64,000 nucleotides of DNA from Pyropia yezoensis. Taxonomy: Eukaryota; Rhodophyta; Bangiophyceae; Bangiales; Bangiaceae. Positions 11,736-22,496 of this stretch are shown here, piece after piece. The position numbers were made by a program, and so were the translations under genes. The notes below the pieces were generated by a model. That model searched no databases, was not told the origin of the DNA, and saw only the letters and a program-made list of their open reading frames with translations. The stretch spans positions 26,748,063 through 26,812,062 of the forward strand of contig CM020619.1 of assembly GCA_009829735.1 (NCBI GenBank), read 5' to 3'. The stretch's first letter is position 1. Each line of letters starts with the position of its first letter.

Positions 11736-12300
11736 TTACCCTCGGCGCGTGAACTCAAAAAACTCATGGACTCGATGGCTCCGCGTCGGCGACGCCAGGC
11801 CCGTCCGCTCGCCGCGTCGGTGGCCTTCTACCGGAGGAACCGACCATCCAGGTGGCAAGACAGCAAGAACAGAGACAGTAGCCCCACGCAGAGCTTGCAA
11901 TTCGGTCGCCGACAAAAGCGCAGCGTACCGCGGAGTGCCCGCCGTGTGCCTCACAATGAAAAGGCTGTCCCACGGTGGGATCACAGGATACCGAGAGGTG
12001 TCGATAATCAGGTGCGTCCGCCCGTCGATGTGACTAGGGCCAACAGTGAACGTCTTCAGCTGGGCGGTACTGATGCCCAGCCAGCCATCTGCTGTCACAA
12101 CGGCGTCCACCGCGCCACCTTGCCAAACCCCGTGCAAGCGCGCGCGATGCCGCCAGTGTACAGCCCCCGCAGCTGCGCGTCGGGAACGGTCGACATGACA
12201 CTGGGGGTTGTGCCGTTCTCGTCAAACCGTCGTGCTTGCTGGGCGCCCGGGTTGTTGTGGCAGTATTGGAAGCACTTCTTGGGGAGGGCGTCTACTGTAC
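11736..12300 (-). CDS. Hypothetical exon pair, unknown family
   Basis: Reading leftward from an acceptor-like TGTACAG at about 12301, the frame gives KKCFQYCHNNPGAQQARRFD, then STVPDAQLRGLYTGGIARAC. After a frame change near 12128 it continues VVTADGWLGISTAQLKTFTV, HLIIDTSRYPVIPPWDSLFI and VRHTAGTPRYAALLSATEL. Composition and codon use look coding. The frame change coincides with a near-duplicated GGTGGCGC octamer, suggesting a small duplication. I do not recognise the family. It ends at a stop near 11736. Confidence 0.45.
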
Positions 12301-12309
12301 AAACGCATG

Positions 12310-13089
12310 TATGAGCAGAGAGTGGAGAGTGCGTCGTTCTCTCTCCCTTTTTTTTTTTAAGCTCGTGGCGACTGGGATGCGGGCATTCATATGGAACACT
12401 TTGGACTCGTACGCGATAAGCCCATGCAGCCCACTCTCACGCTGCAACGCCGCTGTGCTGATGTCCCTGAGCAAAGCAGGTACTCTCATGGTCACTCATA
12501 CTGTTTCACAGCCTGGAGAGCGGAGTACTGTGCGTACCAAGAGGATTAACATTGAAGGCGCTCTTCTTTACTCAAGTTGGTGCAAATCACAGGTTTGGTT
12601 CGTTAGAAGTATGCAATCGTTGACATTCATTACGTTTTTAGTTAATCTACTCTTGTGCTACTTTTTAATTTTTCCCTACACGTACTCTCTTTTGGATACT
12701 TGACCTGTAACAACTGCTTATCCCCACAGCTCCGCCCGCAAGTGGAAGAACATATGCACCTCCATCCTTTTCGCGTGGCTTATGGGTCGCCTCACTCGAC
12801 AGCGCATGTCAGCGGACAGAGCTCGGGTGTGCAGCCGAACCTCCACGTCTATCCACTTTCCCAGGTAACTCCATTCAATGGGCACAAATCGAGGGTGGCG
12901 CTGGGTCGCGCGCGCGTCCTTGATCCTGAATTTGTCCTTCTCTTACCTGACTCCCCGCACAAATGTAGAGGAGGCCAGCTTCCGCACGACTACCAGTCAG
13001 GCGAATACACGACGCCGCCGTCGGGGCGCCCTCCGGCAGCAGAGAGGCCAATACGCTCATTTCGAGTCGGCCACGACGTGAGGGCCACC
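12310..13089. other. No supported gene
   Basis: Moderate-GC sequence with a T run at 12349-12358. Plus-strand open frames here have no coding character. Short minus-strand frames around 12875-13093 are not convincing. Confidence 0.4.
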
Positions 13090-13500
13090 TCACAAGTTCA
13101 CCGTGAGGAAAGAGTACCTCGCCGAGGCGGTCCTGCTCTGTGTATCAGCAGGGACCCTGAGGAAAGACGAGAATCTGATGTCCGTCCAGAAGAGGTAGAT
13201 GAACTCTTCAAGGGGCAGCACCGGAAGACTACTGCTCTCCTCGAGGTGTGCCAGGAAAAGCGCTTGCGACATAGTCTTCGTCGCGACGGCCACCTACCAA
13301 CCACGGGCACGCAGGGAGGACGCCAGGTTGTCAAACAGGGTGATCTTGTGCCCCGCACAGCTCCTGCTCGCTCTGTCTGCGCAGACGTCAGCGGGAGAGG
13401 GCTTCATGGTGTTCGCTGTGGGCATCAACGCCGAAGCACTAGTGCTTTCCACAGCCGTTGGCGCCCAGCAGTCCCCGCCAACTTGATACAGCTCAGCGTG
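13090..13500 (-). CDS. Possible coding fragment, unknown
   Basis: Two adjacent minus-strand pieces look more like protein than the surroundings: CAGHKITLFDNLASSLRARG, then VAVATKTMSQALFLAHLEES with LEEFIYLFWTDIRFSSFL. A stop lies between them. The first piece faintly resembles a nucleotide-binding loop followed by a helix, but the glycine-lysine-threonine signature is not intact, so no function is claimed. It may be an exon of the ORF that starts near 14125. Confidence 0.3.
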
Positions 13501-14125
13501 AGGTACTACGCACGCGACAGATAAAGACGGGGATACAACCGGGGCAAAGCCAAGGGCGGAAGTGGCAGTGGGAGCTGGGCAAGGCGGAGGCACCGGCCGC
13601 AGGCACAACCGCGGCCCGGTCGACGTCTTCTGCCTCGTCCACATTTACTGGACCAGCAACGCCAAGGGTGATAGCGGCAGTGGGGGCAGGCAAGTCGGAG
13701 GCGCCACCCGCAGGCACCACCGTGCCCGCGTCGGCAATATGAGCGGTGAGAGTGAAACGACCAGCATGACCGGTCGGGCCGTCGCCATCCGATACCAGCA
13801 CGAGGTCCACAGCGGCACCACCAACGGGGCCAGCGGCAGAGGAGGGGGCGCGGGAAAGTGGGCCGCCGTCCTTGTCAGGGCCGACAGGCTTGCCACGAGT
13901 AGCGGCCTTCTCGCACTGCCGCACTCGGTACGCCGCAGCTTCTCGAGGGCTCCGTTCGCGAGTCTTGGATAGTATCGCAGATGACACCGGCACGCCAGAA
14001 GCTTTTTGCCGCGTCCGACAAGCGTCAGCGTTGGCCCGCTTCCGCTCGCGTCGCCGCGCCAGCGCCAGCGCCGTCGAGGCCGCATGCTCGTCGACGCCTT
14101 CATCGTCCAGCCCACGGGAAGCCAT
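13493..14125 (-). CDS. Hypothetical protein with basic repeats
   Basis: The ATG at 14125-14123 opens MASRGLDDEGVDEHAASTAL. Two arginine-rich blocks of similar pattern follow, RRRERKRANADACRTRQ and REAAAYRVRQCEKAA, then an alanine/glycine/valine-rich region. The basic blocks resemble a nuclear-localising or DNA-contacting region (bZIP-like in composition, but no leucine zipper follows). The open frame extends upstream to 14302 without better start evidence. The function is unknown. Confidence 0.35.
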   Translation of the reverse strand: MASRGLDDEGVDEHAASTALALARRRERKRANADACRTRQKASGVPVSSAILSKTRERSPREAAAYRVRQCEKAATRGKPVGPDKDGGPLSRAPSSAAGPVGGAAVDLVLVSDGDGPTGHAGRFTLTAHIADAGTVVPAGGASDLPAPTAAITLGVAGPVNVDEAEDVDRAAVVPAAGASALPSSHCHFRPWLCPGCIPVFICRVRSTSR

Positions 14126-16129
14126 GGCGCGGGCGACACCTTCCCGGGTGCGCAGAGATGACGTCGGCTCTCGGGGAGGATGGAGGGTAGTGACCGATGA
14201 TGGCCAGCCCAACACCCATGGTCTCAAAAGGGTAACGGACGGACAAACGGCCAGGCCAAGTGGGAAAGCAGCGTCGGCAGGGTGGGAGCCAGGTTTGGAC
14301 ACGAGTATATCCAGCGCGGATATATCTGGATCAGTGTCTCAGCGAGACATAAATATTTTCGCTCCAAGGAGGAGTGTTCATATCGTCTCCTTGCAAAAAG
14401 CTTTTGAATATCGTGCTATTCTATAAAATGCCCGGACAACAGACTGCGACGCTTGCCATGTCGGAGGTGGACCACCGAGTTTCCAGGGTGTGGGCAGCCA
14501 ATAACAGCTTAATCAGCTCAGGCCTTTCCGTACGCCTGGACCTGTTCCGGTATACTAGTGCGTGTCGTGAGCCGGCACGAGTCTTCACGGGACTGTTGTC
14601 TATCTGGCGCAAGTTGGCTGCTTGCCCTTCAGCATTGTCTCTGCGATCGATCTCTCGCTGTTCTTAAGGGCCCGAGCGAGGATGAGATGTTCAAGTTCAC
14701 AATGTCCTGGTGTACATTCCTCTATCGATCACGAAATGTTTCTCGACATCGACGGGCAAACGCTCGACAGCCACTCAATGGCATGCAGGCCGCTTTCTCG
14801 AAATGTGCGGAATTCTTGTCGTAGCCGATTGTGCGCCCCGTCGTCGCCGTCGACGGCGCGATTTCGACCCCGACGACCGCCATCATTTCGCAGCGTGCGG
14901 TGGCGGTCGCGGTGGCTTCGGTGACGATGACGACGACGACGGCAGAGGCGGTCGTGGCGGCGATGGAGTACTGTCGCCGTGACGGCCGTTCGCGTTGTTG
15001 GCCGCGGTGGGTGTCCGTGTTGGCGGCGGAGATGGGCGACGAGGCGACTAGGGTGACGGCGGTCCACGGTGGTGATGTCGGTGGGTGTTCACGTCGGTGG
15101 TGGCCGTGTCTGCTTGTGGTGATCACGGCGGAAGCAATGTGGTGAGTGGGGGTGGGGGGGGGAGCATACTGCGGTTGTGGTGGTGGGGATGGGTTGGAGG
15201 GGGATGGCCACGATGGTGATTAGTGGGGGTGGATGGCGGTGAGAAGAGCTTCTCTGGGACGAGTAGGGGGGCATGGCGGCGGAGTGCTTGTGATAGTGGT
15301 TGGGGATGGGTTGAGGGCGCGGGGGGGGATGGGTCCGGAGTCGTGGAGCGCGGCACCGTCGCCTCATTTGTAATCACTTTTTCTTATTCTTTACGATCTG
15401 TCGTTGTTTGGCGAGCGATCGTGTGTGTTGTGTTAGAGAGGGGGGCGGAGTAGGCGATGACGACTGTGGTGGTGCGCGAGGGAGGGGGAAGGGACGTCTG
15501 TGGTTGTGATTGGTGGGGTGCTGGCGGCTTAAGGGAAACGCCGGTGATGCTGGGCGTCTCTGTTATGACTGTAGAGGTCATCTTGGTGGGCGTCTGCAGT
15601 GGGAGCGCTTGTCAATGGTGGCAAGAGTTGTCTACGTTGAGTTAATGTAGCAAGAGGTACGCGACGGCGGCAGCGGTGTGATGAAGGGGGTGAGGGGGGG
15701 GAGCAGGTGCGGATGTGGTGGAGCAGGTGGAGAGGTGGGGCAGAACAACGGCTATGTGTATCCATTGCTGGAAGGCCTGATGCCCAGGCCATGTATGCTT
15801 CTCTTGTTCTTGACTTGGAAGTAGCAGACAAAAAGAAAAGAAAATACTACGGTCCCGAGTCTGCCTCCTCGGGGCCTCCAGGAGACCCTGGTGTGGTGAA
15901 CGTTTGGGGCTGTGGTCGACATTGCAAACAGGTCAGCTACACCGCGTGTCGAGACCACGCGGCCACGCACGTCGGCCCCCATCGTCGCGCCGACGCCTAC
16001 GTACTGCGGCCCCCATCGTCGTCACCGCCCGCCACCCACCTTCCTCGCTGCTCTCCCCCCGCCACACCGAGCTCCATCCTTTCGCCATCCGCGCCGGCCA
16101 GCTGGGGTAGGCAGGCAGGCGTGGTATTT
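14126..16129. other. No convincing gene; simple-sequence DNA
   Basis: 14830-15380 is rich in GTGGCG/GACGAC/GGTGGGGG low-complexity sequence. 15380-15700 has GT-rich stretches. 15830-15850 has an A-rich patch. Long open frames run through it only because stops are rare in this composition. Confidence 0.45.
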
Positions 16130-17010
16130 CAATGGTGCGCGCGAGACCGGCGCGGGTGGCCGGAGGGTATGCTGGTGCTTTTGGCCGGCCGGCTGGTCTT
16201 TGCGCGTCACAATGGGTGCGCGGTTGCGTTTCGCCGGCCGTGGGTCGCGGCGGGTGCTCGGCCGCTTTCGGCTGTCTGGTGGGTGGGTGCCGGCGCGCGT
16301 GCGGGCGTCCTTTGCCGCCCGCCGGATCGGGACGGTTGCGCGGGCGCTTTGAGCCGGCCGGCCGGCGGCTCGCCACTGGTGCGCCGTCGCTTTTTGGCTG
16401 TCCGACGCGTCGCGGCGGGTGCTCGGCCACTTTCGGCCGGCGGTCGGGTGGCTGCGGGTGCTCGCCCGCACGTGGTGTCTCGTCTGGTCGCCGCGGGTGC
16501 GCTGGTGCTTTTGGCTGGCCGTCGGGTTACCGCTGGTGCCCCACCGCTATTGGACGGCCGTTGGTTCCTGGCGGATCTTTCCACGGGTGCTTTTTGGGCG
16601 GCCGTCTGGTTGCGGCAGGTCGCGGTGCGTGCCTGGCCGCGCTTCGCCTTCTGGGTGGTCGCGGCGGGTTTTCGGCCTCGCTGTTCTGTCTGGCAGTTTG
16701 CCACGGGTGCTCGGCCGCTTCTGGCCCCCCGCCCAGTCGTAGCAGTTGAGCAGGTGCATTTCGCCACCCGGCTGGTCGCCGCTGGTGCCCCGCCGCTTTC
16801 AGACAGCCGTGGGGTCCTGGCGGATTATGCCACGGGTGCGTTTGGCCCGCCGTTCGGTCGCCGCTGGTGCGCCGCCGCGTTTCGCTGGCGGTCGGGTCGC
16901 CGCGGAGTGCTCGGCCGCTTCTGGCCTCCCGCCCGGTCGTGGCGGGTGCGCGCGCGTCCTTGGCCTCCCGGCGGGTCGCGGCGCGTGCGCAGGCGTGCTT
17001 GGCAGGTTTG
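16130..17010. repeat. Diverged minisatellite, unit about 40-45 bp
   Basis: Variants of GGGTGCTCGGCCGCTTTCGG recur (for example near 16253, 16423, 16708 and 16908), separated by related units with GGCCGTCGGGT and GGTGCGCCGCC cores. Units are diverged and partly higher-order. The long plus-strand open frame across it is a repeat artefact. Confidence 0.65.
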
Positions 17011-17022
17011 CACGGCACAAGC

Positions 17023-17347
17023 TATGGACGAACTCCCGTCGCCGGTCCACGCTGCAAGACTGCTGGGCTTCTCCCCAGCGCATCCGCTGGTGTACCTTGC
17101 TCGTATCCTACAGGGGACATGTGAGCAGGTGGCATTGTGCACCAATCACGAGATTCATGTGCACAGAACCGACAGGACTGGCGAGTGGACACTCTCATAC
17201 TCAAGCGACGTATGCTCTCACGGTTCTGTCCATGGCGGGCGTGGTACCTCGTCCAGTGCACTGGACATGCACCTGCTGCTACAACTGCGTGTGGCGCGGC
17301 CCGCGTGTTCACACAGACACACACCGGGTAGAAATGTCGGATGGTAA
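17023..17347 (+). CDS. Small hypothetical ORF
   Basis: Starting at the ATG near 17023 the frame gives a 107-residue product with ordinary composition (MDELPSPVHAARLLGFSPAH, then LVYLARILQGTCEQVALCTN) just after the minisatellite ends. No domain is recognised and no promoter is evident. It may be chance or a remnant of a larger gene. Confidence 0.25.
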
Positions 17348-17507
17348 ACGATGCCAGTGTTTCGTTTTTGCTCAATGAGCGCAAAAGATCCAAGTAAGTG
17401 TCCAGCATTCAAGTACTCAAATTGGACTCCACGTGGTATGAAATGCATACGACGATCAATGACTACGTGTTCCGACGTTCTCCAAGACAGGGAACCAGGG
17501 CGGGTCC

Positions 17508-17850
17508 GTGCTATGTACATAACGACGCCAGTGCGTGTTGGTCCTCCATTTCGCTCTTTGCGGCCGCACTCGTTATGTGCAAAACACAACCACATGAACC
17601 GTTCTTCATTTAACCGCAAAGAAACGAGTGCAGCATCATGCGCCATCGTGATCGACTGCAAAAATGGGCACGACCGTCCATACATTTTATGTCTGTCGAT
17701 TTCTTTCTCGAGATCAGTCCGCGTGATTTGCCACCGAATAAACGGTCAAGCCGCATGTGAACCACATTCATGTGATCGAGTGCCCGATCGGCTGTGTTGA
17801 CAAGTCTGGGGGTTTGGGCCACTCGATCTGTGTCGCGTTATGTACAAAAC
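17508..17850. repeat. Degenerate copies of the GTTATGTACATAAC palindrome
   Basis: Partial matches to the 18-bp palindrome GCGTTATGTACATAACGC lie at about 17510-17524 (GCTATGTACATAACG), near 17573 (CGTTATGTGCAAAAC) and at 17832-17850 (TGTCGCGTTATGTACAAAAC). The TGTCGC prefix is the same as in the array near 51 kb. No gene is supported in 17350-18250. Confidence 0.5.
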
Positions 17851-18254
17851 AGCACCCGCCCCCCTGATGTTGATGGCTTCCTCCCCGGCACACTCGTTAG
17901 TCGCGGTATTTGTTACTCTTAAATACCCTGAAGTGGTTCTGTAATGGCATGAGCTTTGTTTGTTGTCCTTTTTTTCACACCCCACAAATCGTTCGTCGGA
18001 TGCGCTGGCGGGTCTTGTGAACAGGGCGCTGAGTGACACGTACAATTGTGCTCGTCCCTTTCATGTTCACTCCCGCCAACCGCCGTAGTCCTGCCGGACA
18101 GTTCCCCCTCTACTCGACTGACGTCGCCCGCCTTTCCACACCGCCTTTTTCCGGCTGGCGATATTTTCCAGCCGAAGAACAATCCTACCCGGTTCCCAGT
18201 TGTTCTCGACGGCGACCTGAGGCCTCTGGGCGGTTCGGGGGCATATCGACGGTG

Positions 18255-18845
18255 ATGGACGCCAATGGTATTGGCCATCATGGCCACGAACGCGGCGACA
18301 GCACCGGTAGCCCTGGTTGCGGCCGTGTTGGTCACGACAGTGGTCCATACGGCGGATGCACTCGTGTCCGTGTCAGCGGCGGTGGTGGCGGTGATGACCG
18401 CAACGGGGGTGGATCTGGTAGTGGTACCGGCGAAGGACACCGCCACCGTCCTACATATGGCGGTGATCCCAACGGTGGCAACGTGGACCGCGACATCGCT
18501 CCACTCTTGTCGTTCCATGGAGCTGGCTACGCGGCCTCGACTGACACTTTGTGCGTGCATCGAGAGTTTGGTCGCTCCGTCAACGACCATGCCTTTCCTG
18601 TAGTGGACGGCTCTCATCGCCTGTACACACTGCAGCGTATGCTGGTGGGGGCGGACAGTGCGCCCGCCCACGACCATGCCTTTCCTGTGGTGGACGGCTC
18701 TCATCGCCTGTACACACTGCAGCGTATGCTGGTGGGGGCGGACAGTGCGCCCGCCCACGACCATGCCTTTCCTGTGGTGGACGGCTCTCATCGCATTTAC
18801 ACACTGCAGGGGCTGGTCGCTGGTACAGCGTTTCTGTTGTGGTAG
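18255..18845 (+). CDS. ParB/sulfiredoxin-like coding fragment with internal triplication
   Basis: From the ATG at 18255 the product has a G/H/D-rich low-complexity start and then a segment resembling the larger ParB-like protein at 25.2-28.5 kb: VDRDIAPLLSFHGAGYAAST, then HAFPVVDGSHRLYTLQRML. The VDGxHRxxxL signature matches the ParB/Srx fold motif (LVDGAHRRTALREL in the larger gene). The segment holding VDGSHR is repeated three times as 29-residue units, after which the frame stops. The rest of the domain is missing, so this is probably a truncated paralogue. An earlier start on the same open frame is possible. Confidence 0.55.
   Translation: MDANGIGHHGHERGDSTGSPGCGRVGHDSGPYGGCTRVRVSGGGGGDDRNGGGSGSGTGEGHRHRPTYGGDPNGGNVDRDIAPLLSFHGAGYAASTDTLCVHREFGRSVNDHAFPVVDGSHRLYTLQRMLVGADSAPAHDHAFPVVDGSHRLYTLQRMLVGADSAPAHDHAFPVVDGSHRIYTLQGLVAGTAFLLW
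18585..18835. repeat. 87-bp tandem repeat, about 2.9 copies
   Basis: Units begin GACCATGCCTTTCCTG at 18585, 18672 and 18759. The first two are nearly identical and the third diverges at its 3' end. Each unit is 29 codons, so the reading frame is kept, and each carries the VDGSHR motif of the ParB-like fragment. Confidence 0.9.
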
Positions 18846-19099
18846 GGGCCCCCAAATCCCCTTCGATTCCACTCTGGTACGATGGGTTTTTTATACATTG
18901 ACCACCCGACGCGCCCGATTGGGCGATGGTGACTGCCCTGTACGCGCTGTACAACTCGGACCGGGCGTCTTCGCTTGATTCATCTCAGCCCCCTTGCCTT
19001 CAACTTAACTTTGCTCCCCCACCACGACGCTGCTCCAGCCGGAGGGCCTTCCCGGGTCGTGTAGGCAACAAGGGCCAAGACAGTCACTGAGGGAGCTTG

Positions 19100-20191
19100 A
19101 GGAATGCGGGCTGAGATGGAGGGGGGAGGGGGACGGCTTGGGGGGGGGGGGGGGGCGGGCATATTGGCACGTGGAAGCCCCAAGCACTGTGCCGCCCGCC
19201 TGACTGCAGCAGCCGCACCCTCCGCCGGTACCAGCGGCCCCCCATCGGTAGCAGTAACTCCACACGCGTACCAGGTGTCCCCCTCCCCCCCCCCCCTCCT
19301 CGGCTGCAGCAGCGGGAGGAGCCGCCTCGCCCTCAGTAGCAACGGCCCCCCACCGGAAGCAGCTACCCACCACAGGTGGACCCCCCGACCCCCCTCCCCC
19401 GCCAGTGCCAGCCACCGTCCCCCCCCACAGTAGCAGCCGCCGCCCCGGCCACAGCAGACGCCCCTCTATGCCGGTACCAGCCGCACCCACGCCGGTAGCA
19501 GCCGCTCTTTCCCGGCTACATCAGCCGCTTCCCGCCACAACCACCGGCCATCCTGGCCAGCAACCCTCACCGACCATCCGCACCGGTTACCGCCGCATGA
19601 AACCTCAGGTCGCCATCGCCACCGCTCACCATCGCCGTCAGCCACCTCCGCCGGCCACAGCCTCCTGTCCCCGCCGCCGGCAGCCACCCCACGCCACTGC
19701 CGCCAGCCACCACCGCTGGCCAACCACGCCAGCCATCCCCAAGGCCAGTGCCGCCAGCCACCACCGCTGGCCAACCACGCCAGCCATCCCCAAGGCCAGT
19801 GCCGCCAGCCACCACCGCTGACCCACCACTCCAGCCATGCCCAAGGCCACTGCCGCATGCAACAGCCGCCGAGCGCCGCCGCCGGCCACCCCCACCGGCC
19901 ACCCCATTAGGCCACCGCCTCCGCAGCCGCCGCAGGCCAGCACCGCACGCAATCTCCGCCGGTCACCCACGTCGGCCACCCTCACCTGCCCCCGCCGCAA
20001 GGCACACCCGCCGGCCACTGCCGCAGGCTGCTGCTGTCCGCCATCTTCTCGCACCACTCCTCCCGGTTGCACCTGGGGTGCGGCAGCTCGCCTCTGCCGC
20101 CTACGTGCACGCGTGCAGGGACTGGCACACTCTGGACTCTTAGCTGGCTCTTTAATGGCTCCTCGAGTGGTCGAATTTTTAAAACGGGCCC

Positions 20192-20230
<39 letters not shown>

Positions 20231-20740
20231 TTAAGTGATGGGGAGAGGGGTGGCCCATCTGAAAGAGCTTCTTAGTCGCTCTTGTTAACTTCCTCAAGCC
20301 CCAGACCGCCGGTACCCACCGCCGCAGGCCACCCCGCATTGACCGCTGCCGCCAGCCGTCACAGCTGGCCCCCACCGCCGGCCCCTGTCCCCGGCCACGA
20401 AAGCGGCCCCCTGCAGCGGCCCACCACCGCAGTGCACCACCGCCGGCCCCTGCAGCCAGCCACCGTAGTGTACAATCTCCACAAGCCACCTCCACCGGCA
20501 CCTCCCCCTTCTCTTCCCCGCCGACCCGCCCCGCCGCTCGCCACGGCGGCCGGCCACTGCCGCACGCCGCCCCAGTCGGCCGCCACCGCACGCCACTCCT
20601 GCAGGGCGCCCCCGCCGGCAATCGCCGCAGGCAGGCCCCTCCGGCCGCCCCCGCCGGTAATCGCCGCAGTCAATCGCCACAGGTAAGCCCCTCCGGCTGT
20701 CCTCGCCGGCCATCCCCAGCGGCCGTCCCCGCCGGCCATA
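19100..20740. repeat. CCGCCGGCCAC-type minisatellite region
   Basis: Diverged short units rich in CCGCCGGCCAC/GCCGCAGGC fill most of this stretch. Around 19700-19855 a 51-bp unit (CCGCCAGCCACCACCGCTGG core) repeats about three times. Open frames on both strands follow from the repeats. No gene is supported. Confidence 0.65.
20188..20229. repeat. Poly-C tract of about 42 bp
   Basis: One of the longest C homopolymers in the window. It is likely to vary in length and to be unreliable in assembly. Confidence 0.9.
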
Positions 20741-21500
20741 CCCCGCCTGAACGACGGCAAAACACACCTTTTCTTCCATCTTCTGGTACGCACCGTCGCT
20801 AAGCGTCTTGGCTTACCCTCATAAAAAATGGTGGGAAGGCGACATCTATAGGCAAGTAACACGCCTCATTGACGAAAACAATAATAAACAGTCGGCCCGC
20901 ACGGGGGTATGGAGGGGGGCTCAGGGGGCCACTTGACAAGTCGCGGAGTGGCGTAACGGCTGATAAACAGGCTTGGCAAAGATCCCGGCTCAAGGATCAC
21001 TGCGCGGGCGGCACACGCCGTGCCCCACAGCGCAGTGGCCACACAGCATTCGGCGAGGGGATAGGGCGCAGTTTGGGAGTGTGACACCCTCTCTTGACGC
21101 AATCACGAATGTGGTCAAGCACGCCTTTCCACCCTGTGTTCGAGTGAGGTCGGTCCTGTCGGCCCAGCACAAGAAACACGGGACGTGCTTGAGCCTGGGC
21201 ATGGCATCACAGGCTCCCAATCTATTGTATTAAGACCGGACCTGATCTGCCTCGTGCAAGGCGCCTCTCGGATGATCAGGGAGGAGTCGCGTGGCTCTTG
21301 TAGCCTCTTTGCCACCACCACAGTACCGTTCCCCCGCGGGGGGCCCCCTTCCCAGGACGGGTGCGCGTCGGCCTGTGTAGGCTCTCCGCCGCCCTTACCG
21401 CCCCCCCGCCACCCCCCCCACCTTCCCGCCCTCGTCGCCCTCCACAAACTGTATTTTTGCACTCGCCTTGCCCGTCCCAAACATCAACCGTACCTGGATC
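20741..21500. other. No supported gene
   Basis: Mixed-composition spacer, including the sequence just upstream of the RING-like gene. No TATA-like or other element could be assigned with confidence. Confidence 0.4.
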
Positions 21501-22496
21501 ATGTCGGCTGACCGCAACTACTAGCCGCGCAGCTCGGATGACGACACGGAGGAGCGGCACGGGCGCCGGCCCCCCCGGCGGTCCTCTCGGTTGGCCGAGC
21601 GGGCTGGGCGCTCATCGAAGAGAGCGGAGGCGGTTATCACGCTCTTGACGGGAAGCAAAGCGGTTGGGTACTCCGCGGGGGTCCACTGGGGGGCTCCTGT
21701 CCCCCCGCCCATCATCGATTTGACCGATGACACGGCCACAGATCCTGTCGATGCCTCCCAGGGTGCAGCGGCCATCCCGGGGTCATCCACAGCCGCAACG
21801 GCGCCCGCCGGCGATCTCAGCGCCGCGCTCGACAACCTCACCACGGTGGCGACGACGCCCCATGGCTCGCGTGTCCAGGTTGTCTTTGTGATGGGCCATG
21901 TACCACAGGCGGGCTCTATCCCACAGGGGGGGTCCGCGGCGGGGGTGGTGGCGGGTGCCCCCCCGTCTGGGCCGGTAGCCAACGCCCCTGTGGCGCACGG
22001 GCCGTGGCCAGCACTGCCAGCGGGTTTGCGCGTGCCCGTGATGCACGTCGATGTCTCGCTTCAGGGCATGTCCCCGGTGCCTGATGTGGGTACGATGCGT
22101 GCGGTTTCTGTGGCGACTGCCCCCCCATCTGGGCCGGTGGCCAACGCCCCTGTGGCGCACGGGCCGAGGCCGGCACTGCCAGCGGGTCTGCGCGTGCCCG
22201 CGGGGGGCGCTGGCGGCGGGGCCGGTGGCATGTGCCCGGTGCCCACATGGGCAATGTCTATGCTCCCGTCGTTCACACTGCAGGCTGCGGACGCGGCTGG
22301 TGCTGAGGACCCGTGCAGCATCTGTTTGGAAGATTTTCAGGCTGGGGACAAGGTGCGCCGCCTGCCGTGTATGTGCGTGTTTCACAGCGGCGAGATTGAA
22401 GAGTGGTTGTCACACAAGGGCAACTGCCCTGTGCATGTCATGCGGACCGTGGTTGAGTACCCCGGCTCCTCTGAGCGCTTCACGGGGAGTGAGTAA
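21501..22496 (+). CDS. RING-like zinc-finger protein with repeated linker
   Basis: From the ATG at 21501 the frame gives an acidic/arginine-rich N-terminus (SSDDDTEERHGRRPPRRSSR), a proline/alanine linker, and a C-terminal RING-like domain: CSICLEDFQAGDKVRRLPCM, then CVFHSGEIEEWLSHKGNCPV and a final H. This follows the E3 ubiquitin ligase pattern LPCxHxFHxxCIxxWLxxxxxCPxC, but the first histidine is C, the sixth ligand is not C, and the last is H. Metal binding and ligase activity are therefore uncertain. The linker contains two copies of an 80-bp segment (GPVANAPVAHGP) 162 bp apart. One in-frame TAG lies very near the start codon, so either a downstream start is used or the gene is decaying. 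TAA ends it. Confidence 0.6.

Noticed and set aside
13090-13500. ATPase with P-loop (also GLLGANGCGKH in a neighbouring frame)
   Set aside because: The lysine-threonine signature is incomplete in the coding-like frame, and the better-looking loop is in a frame full of stops.
15707-17347. A single 546-codon plus-strand frame
   Set aside because: Most of it reads through a diverged minisatellite in which all frames lack stops; only the last ~107 codons have ordinary composition.
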